This document shows, in pieces, positions 25,151 to 34,172 of a DNA stretch of 64,000 nt (positions within the stretch are counted from its first letter, which is position 1; each line of letters begins with the position of its first letter). The stretch covers positions 310,001-374,000 of the forward strand of contig JAFLBN010000002.1 in the NCBI GenBank assembly GCA_017303395.1, read 5' to 3'. The notes beneath the pieces are model-generated. The model saw nothing but the letters and a program-made list of their open reading frames with translations, had not been told where the DNA came from and did no database searches. The DNA is from Chitinophagales bacterium (GTDB taxonomy: Bacteria; Bacteroidota; Bacteroidia; Chitinophagales; Chitinophagaceae). A program made the translations under genes and the position numbers.

Positions 25151-25663
25151 ATGGATATTAGTGTTTTACAATCTGTAATACCTTCAGATTTAGCAGACAA
25201 CTCGAGAGTTTGGATATACCAAAGCAACAGGGCGTTTATAGAACGCGAAGAAACTGAAATCAACGAACAGCTTCACCAGTTCTACACCCAATGGCAGGCA
25301 CACGGTGCACCTGTTAAGGGTTGGGCCAAGCTGCTTTTCAGGCAGTTTATCGTAATCATTGCAGATGAAAACGATGTACATGTAAGCGGATGTAGCACCG
25401 ATGCATCTGTAAGGGTGATAAAAAGTATAGAACGCCAGTACGAGGTTAATATGTTTGACAGGCTGATGCTGACTTTTTTGGTGAAAGGCAAAGCAGAAAT
25501 GCTGCCATTGAACCAGATACCATATGCCATGGAAAAAGGCTACATCAGTATGGATACCCCACTCTTCAACAACCTAGTGAATACCAAAGCAGACCTGATG
25601 AAAAACTGGCTGGTACCTATTAAAGACAGTTGGTTAGCAACAAGATTGACTGCAACTACTTAA
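25151..25663 (+). CDS. Conserved Bacteroidota protein, often misnamed ABC transporter ATPase
   Basis: A soluble 170-residue protein with SRVWIYQSNRAF, HGAPVKGWAKLL, FIVIIADE, SGCSTDASVRVIK and FDRLMLTFL. As far as I recall, homologues with this pattern are widely labelled ABC transporter ATPase in Bacteroidota, yet no Walker A, Walker B or signature motif is present here, so that name is wrong for this sequence. The conserved SGCSTDASV may be an active or binding site. It repeatedly occurs beside the HdrD-like iron-sulfur genes, which suggests it belongs to that system. A terminator hairpin follows. Confidence 0.75.
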   Translation: MDISVLQSVIPSDLADNSRVWIYQSNRAFIEREETEINEQLHQFYTQWQAHGAPVKGWAKLLFRQFIVIIADENDVHVSGCSTDASVRVIKSIERQYEVNMFDRLMLTFLVKGKAEMLPLNQIPYAMEKGYISMDTPLFNNLVNTKADLMKNWLVPIKDSWLATRLTATT

Positions 25664-25669
25664 TATTAT

Positions 25670-25696
25670 TACAAAGCCTCCAAATGGGGCTTTGTA
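25670..25696. terminator. Bidirectional terminator
   Basis: TACAAAGCC (25670-25678) pairs with GGCTTTGTA (25688-25696). It separates the iron-sulfur cluster from the convergent gene at 25706. Confidence 0.8.
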
Positions 25697-25705
25697 CATT
25701 TTTAA

Positions 25706-26305
25706 CTATTTCAGCTCTTTGTCAAGAAACTTACCCAGTCCCTTTCCTGCTGTAGCATAGGCTTCTTGTATGCGTTCGCCGGTATCATAATCATTACCAC
25801 CAAAAGTGCGGCCGGGGCAATTTTGTACAGAAATCTTTGCAATCACATTGGAAGGATTAGCAGTTTCTACAATCCATGCTTCACCATCTATTTCAGCATT
25901 TTTGCGTGTTACATACACATTGAAGCCGGGCTCTGTATAAACCGTTTTGAATATGATAGTATATTTTTCATTCGGATTATCACCAATATTAATATCACAA
26001 TACTTGGCAAAAAGCTCTTTAAACTGTGGCTCGAATCGGTTCTTACGGTCTGCTTTCCATGAGCGTGCCCAGTCATCACCTTTGCCTGATTCTTTCTTGT
26101 TATAGTCTTCTTTTTTCTTATTAATATACTCCTCCTCTGTTTCAAACTTTCCAACACCCATTTTGCTGTAGTCAAACTGAATATTGATTTTAGTTACACC
26201 TTTCAGGGCGTCGAGGCTGCCGTCTAACAAACGTACTTTCTGGGCAGAAACTGTTGTTGCAGAAAGTATCGCTAATGATACGATTGTTGCTTTAAATGAA
26301 TTCAT
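25706..26305 (-). CDS. Secreted protein of unknown function
   Basis: The 199-residue protein has a signal peptide (MNSFKATIVSLAILSATTVSAQ). The mature part is highly charged, with EEEYINKKKEDYNKKESGKGDDW near residue 60 (in parts) and then a beta-rich half (YTIIFKTVYTEPGFNVYVTRKNAEIDG in parts). The C-terminal GERIQEAYATAGKGLGKFL is helical. The layout, with EAWIVE and NVIAKISVQNCPG, is like small Bacteroidota envelope proteins that I cannot name. It is monocistronic. Confidence 0.72.
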   Translation of the reverse strand: MNSFKATIVSLAILSATTVSAQKVRLLDGSLDALKGVTKINIQFDYSKMGVGKFETEEEYINKKKEDYNKKESGKGDDWARSWKADRKNRFEPQFKELFAKYCDINIGDNPNEKYTIIFKTVYTEPGFNVYVTRKNAEIDGEAWIVETANPSNVIAKISVQNCPGRTFGGNDYDTGERIQEAYATAGKGLGKFLDKELK

Positions 26306-26408
26306 CGGGTAAATATTTTACACCAAAATAAGCATAAAATGTGCATAAAAACCATGACATAAGTCTTATATAAAAAATAATTCAATGCTTATTTTGATGG
26401 TTTCCGAA

Positions 26409-26416
26409 TATTTTTG
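26409..26416 (+). promoter_or_regulatory. -7 element before topoisomerase IV subunit A
   Basis: TATTTTTG followed by C matches TAnnTTTG, 24 bases upstream of the ATG at 26440. No well-placed -33 TTG is seen. Confidence 0.45.
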
Positions 26417-26439
26417 CACGCATAAATAAGGAGCGAGGA

Positions 26440-28950
26440 ATGTCTGAACTGAATTATCACGGAGAGCAACAAACTGTTTTGATAAATGAAATGTATCAAA
26501 ACTGGTTTCTGGACTATGCCAGCTATGTAATATTGGAACGTGCCGTACCGGCAGTAGAAGACGGGCTGAAACCCGTGCAACGCCGCATACTACACGCAAT
26601 GAAGGAAATGGACGATGGCAGGTATAATAAGATAGCCAATGTGATAGGCCAAACTATGCAATACCACCCGCACGGTGATGCATCTATTGGCGATGCAGTC
26701 ATCAACATGGGGCAAAAAGACCTGCTGATAGACACACAGGGTAACTGGGGTGATGTACGCACTGGCGATAGCGCTGCGGCACCACGTTATATAGAAGGCC
26801 GCCTTTCTAAATTTGCACTGGATGTCGCTTTTAACGGTAAGACTACTGACTGGCAACTAAGCTACGATGGCAGAAAAAACGAACCTGTTACACTACCGCT
26901 TAAATTCCCACTGTTGCTATCTCAGGGTGCAGAAGGTATTGCCGTGGGCCTTTCTACCAAAATATTGCCGCATAACTTCTGCGAACTGATAGAAGCTGCT
27001 ATTAAATACCTGAAAGGCAAAAAGTTTGAACTGTATCCTGATTTCATAACAGGTGGTATGATAGATGTGAGCAACTATAACGACGGTGCCCGTGGTGGTA
27101 AAGTACGCGTGAGGGTACATATAGAAGAGGTAGATAAGAAAACACTTGCTATCAAAGATGTGCCGTATGGCACTACCACTACCCAACTGGTAGATAGCAT
27201 ACTGAAGGCAAACGACAGCGGTAAAATCAAAATAAAAAGTGTTACAGATAATACTGCCAAAGATGTAGAACTGCTTGTGCAACTTGCACCCGGCGTAACC
27301 ACAGACCAGACAATTGATGCACTGTATGCATTTACAGATTGCGAAGTATCTATATCGCCCAACGCATGCGTGATTATTGATGAAAAGCCACAGTTTGTAG
27401 GGGTTACAGAACTGCTGAAACATTCTGCAGAGCATACCAAAAAGCTATTGCTTAAAGAACTGGAGATAAAACTGGGAGAGCTGGAAGATGACTGGCACTA
27501 CTCTTCTCTCGAAAAAATATTCATCGAGAAACGCATCTATCGCGATATTGAGGAAGAAACAACCTGGGAAGGTGTATTGACCGCAATAGACAACGGCCTG
27601 AAACCATACAAGAAGAAATTTCGCAGAGAAATAACACAGGAAGACATTGTAAAACTGACGGAAATACGCATCAAACGTATTTCTAAATTCGACTCGTTCA
27701 AAGCAGACGAACACATAAAAGGCGTTGAGGATGCTATAGGCGAGGTAAAGAACAATATTGAACACCTGAACGACTATGCTATTGCCTATTACGAAGGCTT
27801 GCTGAAAAAGCATGGCAAAGGAAGAGAGAGGAAAACTGAAATCCGTCCGTTTGAAACAATACAGGTTCAGAACATTGCAATTGCAAACGCCAAACTGTAT
27901 GTAAACTTTAAAGAAGGCTTTATAGGTACAGGACTGAAGAAAGATGAATTTGCATTTGATTGTTCCGACCTCGACAACCTCATCATTTTCCGTAGGGATG
28001 GTAAGATGATGATTACCAAAGTAGCCGACAAAACCTTTGTAGGTAAAGACATCATACATCTGGCAGTATTCCAGAAGAATGATGAGCGCACTACCTACAA
28101 TATGATATACATAGATGGCAAAACAGGTATAGCATACGGTAAGCGCTTCAATGTAACGGGTATTACCAGAGATAAGGAATACGACCTCACAAAAGGCAAC
28201 CCTAATAGTAAAGTCATGTATTTCAGCTCTAATGCCAATGGCGAAGCCGAAGTAATACAAATCACATTATCTCCGGGCAGCAAGGCGCGCAATAAAGTGC
28301 TTGACTTCTATTTTGAAGAGCTGGAAATAAAAGGCCGCAGCTCTCAGGGCAATCAGGTAACCAAGTATCCTATTAAGAGCATTAAGTTTAAAGAAAAAGG
28401 ACGCTCTACTCTTTCCGGTCAAAAAATATGGTATGATGCTGCTGTCGGCAGGCTGAATAAAGACGGTAACGGACAATTACTTGGCAGCTTTGAAGAAAAT
28501 GACAGGATTATTACATTTTATAAGGACGGAACTTACGAACTTACAGACTTTGAATTGACTAACAGATTCGATGCAGATGACGTTATAAGAATTGAAAAGT
28601 TTGCGCAGGACAAAGTAGTAAGCGCCATCTACTTCGATAAAAAAGGTGACCAGTATTATCTGAAGCGTTTTGTGATTGAAAGTCAGACACTTAAGAATAA
28701 ATACAGCTTTATTAAAGAAGGCGAAGGCAACTTCCTGAAAATGGTAACAACTAAGGCAGAACCGGTAGTAATAATGAGAATGGGTAAAAGAAAGGCAGAA
28801 TTGACAGAGGAAATAGTAGCACTGCACGAAATTGCAGACGTTACCGGATGGAAGACGGTAGGTACTAAAATTGCGGGTAATGAGCTGAAAGAAGTAGTTC
28901 TTGTACAAGACAGTAACGGTGGTGATGGCGACGCACCAACTCTTTTTTAA
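26440..28950 (+). CDS. parC: DNA topoisomerase IV subunit A
   Basis: A type IIA topoisomerase DNA-cleaving subunit of 836 residues, which with ParE unlinks daughter chromosomes. The N-terminal part has EDGLKPVQRRIL, YHPHGDASIGDAV and APRYIEGRLS, with catalytic Tyr near residue 117. The winged-helix, tower and coiled-coil domains follow, and a C-terminal propeller-like domain begins around residue 500. The residue equal to Ser83 of E. coli GyrA is Ala (residue 81), the usual quinolone-contact Ser being absent; Asp at the GyrA-87 position is kept (residue 85). No GyrA-box is obvious, and the layout suits Bacteroidota ParC rather than GyrA. No parE is in the window. Confidence 0.92.
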   Translation: MSELNYHGEQQTVLINEMYQNWFLDYASYVILERAVPAVEDGLKPVQRRILHAMKEMDDGRYNKIANVIGQTMQYHPHGDASIGDAVINMGQKDLLIDTQGNWGDVRTGDSAAAPRYIEGRLSKFALDVAFNGKTTDWQLSYDGRKNEPVTLPLKFPLLLSQGAEGIAVGLSTKILPHNFCELIEAAIKYLKGKKFELYPDFITGGMIDVSNYNDGARGGKVRVRVHIEEVDKKTLAIKDVPYGTTTTQLVDSILKANDSGKIKIKSVTDNTAKDVELLVQLAPGVTTDQTIDALYAFTDCEVSISPNACVIIDEKPQFVGVTELLKHSAEHTKKLLLKELEIKLGELEDDWHYSSLEKIFIEKRIYRDIEEETTWEGVLTAIDNGLKPYKKKFRREITQEDIVKLTEIRIKRISKFDSFKADEHIKGVEDAIGEVKNNIEHLNDYAIAYYEGLLKKHGKGRERKTEIRPFETIQVQNIAIANAKLYVNFKEGFIGTGLKKDEFAFDCSDLDNLIIFRRDGKMMITKVADKTFVGKDIIHLAVFQKNDERTTYNMIYIDGKTGIAYGKRFNVTGITRDKEYDLTKGNPNSKVMYFSSNANGEAEVIQITLSPGSKARNKVLDFYFEELEIKGRSSQGNQVTKYPIKSIKFKEKGRSTLSGQKIWYDAAVGRLNKDGNGQLLGSFEENDRIITFYKDGTYELTDFELTNRFDADDVIRIEKFAQDKVVSAIYFDKKGDQYYLKRFVIESQTLKNKYSFIKEGEGNFLKMVTTKAEPVVIMRMGKRKAELTEEIVALHEIADVTGWKTVGTKIAGNELKEVVLVQDSNGGDGDAPTLF

Positions 28951-29024
28951 TATGTTTTAAAACTTTGGTAAAAAATCCCTAATTTCACAAGCCTTTTTTG
29001 CCGTGCATAAAGGCATTATAACGA

Positions 29025-29633
29025 ATGAAAAAAATAGAACTGGAAATTGTTGCCCTGTCGCACAGTATTACTCAGACTCATTCTTATGCAGTTGTATTAG
29101 GCGAGGTCGATGGCCTCAGAAGATTACCAATAGTTATCGGTGGTTTTGAAGCACAAGCTATAGCCGTTGCATTAGAAAAAATGCAACCCAGCAGGCCGCT
29201 TACCCACGATTTATTTGCCAATTTCATGACAACTTTCGGCATAGAATTGGCAGAGGTAATAATATACAAACTGGAAGAGGGCATATTTTTTGCAAAACTT
29301 GTTTGTCAGTCAGACGATAATGCAGTAGAAATAGACTCTCGTACATCAGATGCATTAGCACTTGCTGTGAGGTTTGGCTGTAAAATATATACCTACGAAA
29401 ACATTCTGGATGCCGCGGGCTTGTACCTCGATAATCCGGAAACACCACAGACACAGGCTACCGGCGAAAGGAACGAGAAAAGCAGCGTAAAAAGCAGCAG
29501 TTTTGACAGTGACTTGAAAAACATGAGCCTGGAAGACCTACACAACCTTTTGCAACAAGTTCTGGAACAAGAGGACTACGTAAGAGCCATCACTATCAGA
29601 GACGAAATAAACAGCAGGGAAAAAAACCTTTAA
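29025..29633 (+). CDS. Bifunctional nuclease-family protein (DUF151) with UvrB/UvrC motif
   Basis: Residues 1-135 form the BFN/DUF151 domain, shown by LPIVIGGFEAQAIAVALEKM, RPLTHDLFANFM and IDSRTSDALALAVRFGCKIY. A plant member of the family is reported to have DNase and RNase activity. After a serine-rich linker, the last 40 residues (LEDLHNLLQQVLEQEDYVRAI in parts, TIRDEINSRE) look like a UVR motif, the helical hairpin through which UvrB binds UvrC. The 202-residue length is typical for Bacteroidota members. It follows parC by 74 bases and precedes the M43 protease by 17. Confidence 0.88.
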   Translation: MKKIELEIVALSHSITQTHSYAVVLGEVDGLRRLPIVIGGFEAQAIAVALEKMQPSRPLTHDLFANFMTTFGIELAEVIIYKLEEGIFFAKLVCQSDDNAVEIDSRTSDALALAVRFGCKIYTYENILDAAGLYLDNPETPQTQATGERNEKSSVKSSSFDSDLKNMSLEDLHNLLQQVLEQEDYVRAITIRDEINSREKNL

Positions 29634-29650
29634 TTAATAAAATACTTTAA

Positions 29651-30994
29651 ATGAAAAAAAGCCTGGTAATGGCTGCGATATGCGGCCTTGTGATGAACGG
29701 GAATGTGGTGAACGCACAGAAATGTGCGCATGACGAATTGATTCAAACCGCAATAAATAGCAGCCCTGCCAAAAAAGCTGCTTATGAACAGTATGAAAAA
29801 GAATTGAACGAACGCGTTCAGGCTTTTGAAAAACAACAGCTGCTAAACGGATCAAGTAATAAAACTACCGGTAGTAAATACGTTATTCCAGTAGTATTTC
29901 ACGTTATGCTGACACAAGCACAACTTGATCAGATTGGTGGTGTATCTGGTATGTATGGCAGGATACAAACACAAATGAATGTATTAAACACAGACTATAA
30001 CGCACTTAATACAGAAACAATCCCTACGGCTTTTGCCTCACTGAAAGGCAATCCTGATATTACATTTGGTTTAGCCCATACAGACCCTAATGGTAAGGGT
30101 ACAATTGGTTATGAGTTGGTAATTAAACCAGCAGGCTTTACAGGTTTTGATGTTGGGGATGGTGCAGCTAAAAAAACTTCATTAGGCGGTCTTAACCCTT
30201 GGGATAATAAGAAATATCTTAACATCTGGATATTTAATATTACAGGTGCATCTTCAGGTAAAGTATTAGGCTACGCTTACAATCCTGCATTAGCAAATGC
30301 TATGGGAGATGCAAGCCTTATGGGGGTTTGCGTAGACTATCTGGCATATGGCAGAAGAACAAACTTAACACAAACATTCTATGGCAACGCCGAAAAAGGA
30401 CGTACCATGGTACATGAACTGGGACACTATTTCACACTGAATCACATATGGGGCAATACACCTGTTGGTAATGGAAATTGTAGTGATGATGATGGTGTTA
30501 GTGATACTCCACCACAAAATGATGCTAACCAAAGCACTTGCCCTACATTCCCAAAAGCAAACTGTACGGGTGCTACACCGGGTGAGATGTTTATGAATTA
30601 TATGGACTATGTAAATGACGCATGTATGAGTATGTTCTCTAAAGGACAGGTTACACGCATGCAGGCAGATCTTAATGGCTCAGGTGGTTCTGCAACATTG
30701 CCAAATAACACCAACCTGCTGAGCTGGCCTACAGGTATAGCAGCTACAGAAATGCAGGAAAACCTGACTATAGCCCCTAATCCATCAAACGGTGCATTTA
30801 CTATTACATATCATGATTACGTAAAAAGCATAACAATCGTAAATATGTTGGGACAGCCGGTAAAACAAATAGCTGGCACAGAACAACAATCAGGTGCAAT
30901 AAGTGTTGATATGACAGGAATGAGTAAAGGTATCTACACTGTACAGTGTCAATACATGGAAGGTGTAGTAAGCAGAAAAATAGTAATAGAATAA
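29651..30994 (+). CDS. M43-type zinc metalloprotease with T9SS sorting domain
   Basis: A secreted peptidase of 447 residues. A signal peptide (MKKSLVMAAICGLVMNGNVVNAQ) is followed by a propeptide-like helical stretch, the catalytic domain with HELGHYFTLNH (His255, Glu256, His259, His265), and a Met-turn region MNYMDYVNDACMSMFS. In the usual HExxHxxGxxH motif the glycine is Thr here. The rest resembles cytophagalysin/pappalysin-like M43 peptidases. The C-terminus has IAPNPSNGAFTI, IVNMLGQPVK, MSKGIYTVQC and RKIVIE, a T9SS type A domain. It likely digests external protein. Its stop overlaps the start of mqnE by one base (TAATG). Confidence 0.9.
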   Translation: MKKSLVMAAICGLVMNGNVVNAQKCAHDELIQTAINSSPAKKAAYEQYEKELNERVQAFEKQQLLNGSSNKTTGSKYVIPVVFHVMLTQAQLDQIGGVSGMYGRIQTQMNVLNTDYNALNTETIPTAFASLKGNPDITFGLAHTDPNGKGTIGYELVIKPAGFTGFDVGDGAAKKTSLGGLNPWDNKKYLNIWIFNITGASSGKVLGYAYNPALANAMGDASLMGVCVDYLAYGRRTNLTQTFYGNAEKGRTMVHELGHYFTLNHIWGNTPVGNGNCSDDDGVSDTPPQNDANQSTCPTFPKANCTGATPGEMFMNYMDYVNDACMSMFSKGQVTRMQADLNGSGGSATLPNNTNLLSWPTGIAATEMQENLTIAPNPSNGAFTITYHDYVKSITIVNMLGQPVKQIAGTEQQSGAISVDMTGMSKGIYTVQCQYMEGVVSRKIVIE

Positions 30995-32142
30995 TGACGA
31001 ATACAAACAACCTGCAAGCAATATTTCAGCAAATGCCCGCTGATAAAGGCTTGCAACAAATTGCAGATAAAGTTATTAATAAGCAACGCCTGACCGACGA
31101 GGAGGGCGTTTTGCTTTTTGAAAAAGGCGAACTGGGCTTCGTTGGGGCACTGGCTGCATATGTTACATCTCAGCTACATGGCAGCAAGGTTTACTTCAAC
31201 CGCAACTTCCATATAGAGCCTACGAATGTTTGTGTGTTCACTTGCAATTTCTGTTCCTACTCTCGCCAATACAAACATCGTGATGATGGTTGGGAACTAA
31301 GTATGGAACAGATGCTGGATATGGTTCGCAAATATGACGAACAACCGGTAACTGAAGTGCATATAGTTGGTGGTGTACACCCAAAAATGAATCTGGAATT
31401 CTTTTGCGAGGTTATAACTAAGATAAAAGCATTGCGCCCCGATATACATATAAAAGGCTTTACTGCGGTAGAGCTTGATTATATGTTCCGCAAGGCGAAA
31501 CTGACAACAGAAGAAGGCCTGAAAGCATTGCAAAATGCAGGTCTGCAATCGCTACCAGGTGGTGGCGCCGAAATATTCCACCCCGAAGTGCGTGAGCAAA
31601 TATGCCCTGACAAAGTAGATGGCGAAGGATGGTTGGATATACACAGAACTGCACACAAACTGGGCATGCACAGCAATGCTACTATGTTGTATGGCCATAT
31701 AGAAAGCTACAAGCACAGAGTTGACCACATGAGCAAACTACGTTCTCTACAGGACGAAACAGGTGGTTTCAACTGCTTCATTCCATTGAAGTTCCGCAAT
31801 ATGGATAACGACATGTCTGATGTACCTGAAGTATCAGTTATAGAAGATATGCGTACCTATGCTATTGCCAGACTGTTTATGGATAATTTCCGTAATCTAA
31901 AAGCATACTGGCCTATGTTAGGCCGTCAATCAGCACAGCTTACCCTTTCTTTCGGGGTAAACGACCTTGACGGTACAATTGATGATACTACCAAGATATA
32001 CTCTATGGCGGGCTCTGAAGAACAAACACCTGCCATGAGTACGGAAGATTTGTGCAATCTCATTACATCTGTAGGCAAACTACCTGTAGAAAGAGATACA
32101 CTGTATAATGAAATTAAGGTTTACGATGAAGTAACCGCATAA
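30994..32142 (+). CDS. mqnE: Aminofutalosine synthase MqnE
   Basis: A radical-SAM enzyme that joins 3-enolpyruvyl-benzoate to an adenosine moiety, the second step of the futalosine route to menaquinone. CVFTCNFCSYSR holds the three cluster cysteines, and TEVHIVGGVHPKM, GFTAVELDYM and LPGGGAEIFHPEVR are specific to MqnE rather than MqnC. The true start is probably ATG 30994 (MTNTNNLQ), inside the previous stop; an in-frame ATG at 30946 lies within the protease gene. The protein then has 382 residues, normal for the family. No other mqn gene is in the window. Confidence 0.94.
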   Translation: MTNTNNLQAIFQQMPADKGLQQIADKVINKQRLTDEEGVLLFEKGELGFVGALAAYVTSQLHGSKVYFNRNFHIEPTNVCVFTCNFCSYSRQYKHRDDGWELSMEQMLDMVRKYDEQPVTEVHIVGGVHPKMNLEFFCEVITKIKALRPDIHIKGFTAVELDYMFRKAKLTTEEGLKALQNAGLQSLPGGGAEIFHPEVREQICPDKVDGEGWLDIHRTAHKLGMHSNATMLYGHIESYKHRVDHMSKLRSLQDETGGFNCFIPLKFRNMDNDMSDVPEVSVIEDMRTYAIARLFMDNFRNLKAYWPMLGRQSAQLTLSFGVNDLDGTIDDTTKIYSMAGSEEQTPAMSTEDLCNLITSVGKLPVERDTLYNEIKVYDEVTA

Positions 32143-32143
32143 T

Positions 32144-32171
32144 AAAAAGGGAGGCTAAAGCCTCCCTTTTT
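32144..32171. terminator. Bidirectional terminator between mqnE and MFS gene
   Basis: AAAAAGGGAGGC (32144-32155) pairs exactly with GCCTCCCTTTTT (32160-32171) around TAAA. It separates convergent genes. Confidence 0.9.
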
Positions 32172-32175
32172 ATTG

Positions 32176-33408
32176 CTAATGCTCTAAGAAGTCGAGATCC
32201 TTACCAAATGTTTCTTCTGTCAAAAACGCTGCTACTACACTAATGAGCATAACAACCACTCCGGTAATTGCTGCAGCAGTGACATAACTAAACTGGGGCT
32301 GCATTCCCTTGAACATCATCACCATCAAAGGCAAAGCACCACGCACCATATTTGGTACTGTAGTGGCAGCTGTAGCACGCAAGTTAGTACCGAAGTGCTC
32401 TGCTGCCATGGTTACAAAGATTGCCCAGAAACCTGTGCCAAAGCCCAACAAAGCGCAAAGCGCATACATTTGTCCTGCAGACCCGTTGCTTTGATTGAAG
32501 TAGAGTATGATAGCCACAACTGTTATGGCATAAAAGATAAATAACGCCTTCTTGCGGCTCCGCAATGCCTGACTTACAAAGCCGATTGCAATGTCGCCAA
32601 TGGAAATAGCCACATAAGCCAGCATAACCGCTTTGGCGGGATTGATGGCTTCCTGTATACCAAAGTGTGTACCAAACTCTTTTGAAAAGCCAACCAATAT
32701 ACCTATTACATACCATGTTGGTAAACCAATAAGAATGCTAAGCAGGTATTTTTTGAATCGCTTTCCATTGGTAAAGAACATCAGGAAATTGCCTTTACTC
32801 ACTTCTGCATGCTGTATGGTTTTGAACATTCCTGACTCAAAAACACTGACGCGTAGCAGCAACAAAGTAAGGCCCAAACCGCCACCAATATAATAACAAA
32901 CCCTCCAGTCGAAATGCTGAGAAATGAAATAAGCCAATACTGCACCTGAAAGTCCTATACCTGCAACCATCGAAGTTGCAATACCTCGTCTTTCTTTAGG
33001 TACCAATTCGCTCACCAGTGTAATACCGGCTCCCAGTTCACCTGCAAGACCTATACCTGCTATAAAGCGGCAAATGCTATATTGTTCTATGGTATTTACA
33101 AATCCGTTGGCAATATTAGCAAGAGAATAAAGCAGAATAGAACCAAACAATACGCTGAGCCTACCCTTTTTATCGCCCATCATACCCCATACAATGCCAC
33201 CAATCAAAAGCCCCCACATCTGGTGACTAATGATTTCCATACCATTATTGGATATCATTTCTTCGCTCAATCCCAGGCTTTTTAGGCTTGGAACACGAAC
33301 TATGAGGAATAATAATAAATCGTAAATATCTACAAAGTAGCCTAATGCAGCTACAATGACGGGGATGCTGAAAAGAGATGCAGTCTTATTATTTATTTGA
33401 TTTGCCAT
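32176..33408 (-). CDS. MFS transporter
   Basis: A 12-helix transporter of 410 residues. The family A-motif appears as GDKKGRLSVLFG after helix 2, and ELVPKERRGIATSM between helices 4 and 5 is typical of the sugar/metabolite-proton symporter type. There is a central loop (KTIQHAEVSKGN) and no fused domain. The substrate cannot be told from sequence. The ATG at 33408 (MANQINNK) is preferred over 33432 because it gives a shorter overlap with the DedA gene (about 20 bases) and a normal N-terminus. It is the last gene of the minus-strand cluster starting at era. Confidence 0.85.
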   Translation of the reverse strand: MANQINNKTASLFSIPVIVAALGYFVDIYDLLLFLIVRVPSLKSLGLSEEMISNNGMEIISHQMWGLLIGGIVWGMMGDKKGRLSVLFGSILLYSLANIANGFVNTIEQYSICRFIAGIGLAGELGAGITLVSELVPKERRGIATSMVAGIGLSGAVLAYFISQHFDWRVCYYIGGGLGLTLLLLRVSVFESGMFKTIQHAEVSKGNFLMFFTNGKRFKKYLLSILIGLPTWYVIGILVGFSKEFGTHFGIQEAINPAKAVMLAYVAISIGDIAIGFVSQALRSRKKALFIFYAITVVAIILYFNQSNGSAGQMYALCALLGFGTGFWAIFVTMAAEHFGTNLRATAATTVPNMVRGALPLMVMMFKGMQPQFSYVTAAAITGVVVMLISVVAAFLTEETFGKDLDFLEH

Positions 33409-34120
33409 CAGAAGTATCGTTATCGATATCAAAAGTTTCCTCTATGATATCTTTACCTACTTCCAATATAGGCTGTTTCTTTTTACCAAAAAACATCTTG
33501 AATAATACAGGCCCTGTCGTAACCAGAATCAGCCCGATAACTATCTTTTCAAAATTGTGTTTTACCCACTCGTTTTCGCCAAGGAAATAGCCTGCAAGCG
33601 TCATGCTGGCAACCCATGCAATACAACCAACTACATTGTAGAAGAAGAATTTTTTTCTATCCATTTCCACAACACCCGCAACAATAGGCGCAAATGTGCG
33701 TACGATAGGCAGGAAGCGGGCAAGGATTACTGCACTGCCGCCACGCTTATCATAAAACTCTTTTGCCTGTATTACGTGTTTCTTTTTGAACAGTAATGTG
33801 TCTTTTCGTTCAAACAATAAGGGACCGGTTTTTCGGCCAAACCAATACCCTACTGCATTACCAATAACACCCGCAGCAGTAATAAGTGTTATCCAATATA
33901 CAAGGTTTGCAAAATCATTATTGAATGGACTTTGAGAGTTTGCAATCATCAGGCCTGTTACAAACAACAAAGAATCTCCCGGCAGGAAGAAGCCTACAAA
34001 CAAACCTGTTTCAGCAAAAATGATGAACGCCACCAGATACAAACCGCCATACATTGTTACCAATGCAGCCAGTTTCTCTGCATTCATTAGTTCCTTCAAT
34101 AATTCTATAAAATCGTGCAT
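33389..34120 (-). CDS. DedA-family membrane protein
   Basis: A polytopic membrane protein of 243 residues of the DedA/SNARE-associated (VTT) superfamily. Motif stretches are FFLPGDSLLFVTG, GYWFGRKTGPLLF and ARFLPIVRTFAPIVAG; the conserved acidic and arginine residues of the re-entrant loops are present. DedA members move lipid carriers such as C55-P and phosphatidylethanolamine in some bacteria. The C-terminal 25 residues are acidic (DIIEETFDIDNDTSDGK). The gene overlaps the MFS gene at its end. Confidence 0.92.
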   Translation of the reverse strand: MHDFIELLKELMNAEKLAALVTMYGGLYLVAFIIFAETGLFVGFFLPGDSLLFVTGLMIANSQSPFNNDFANLVYWITLITAAGVIGNAVGYWFGRKTGPLLFERKDTLLFKKKHVIQAKEFYDKRGGSAVILARFLPIVRTFAPIVAGVVEMDRKKFFFYNVVGCIAWVASMTLAGYFLGENEWVKHNFEKIVIGLILVTTGPVLFKMFFGKKKQPILEVGKDIIEETFDIDNDTSDGKSNK

Positions 34121-34172
34121 ATTTTCGTCTTGGAGGCGTGAAAATAGGGAATTATTACTAAACGAAATCTTA

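Noticed and set aside
27445-28260. 271-codon ORF antisense to parC
   Set aside because: A shadow of a highly conserved gene; product is rich in Tyr, Phe and Cys with no motif.
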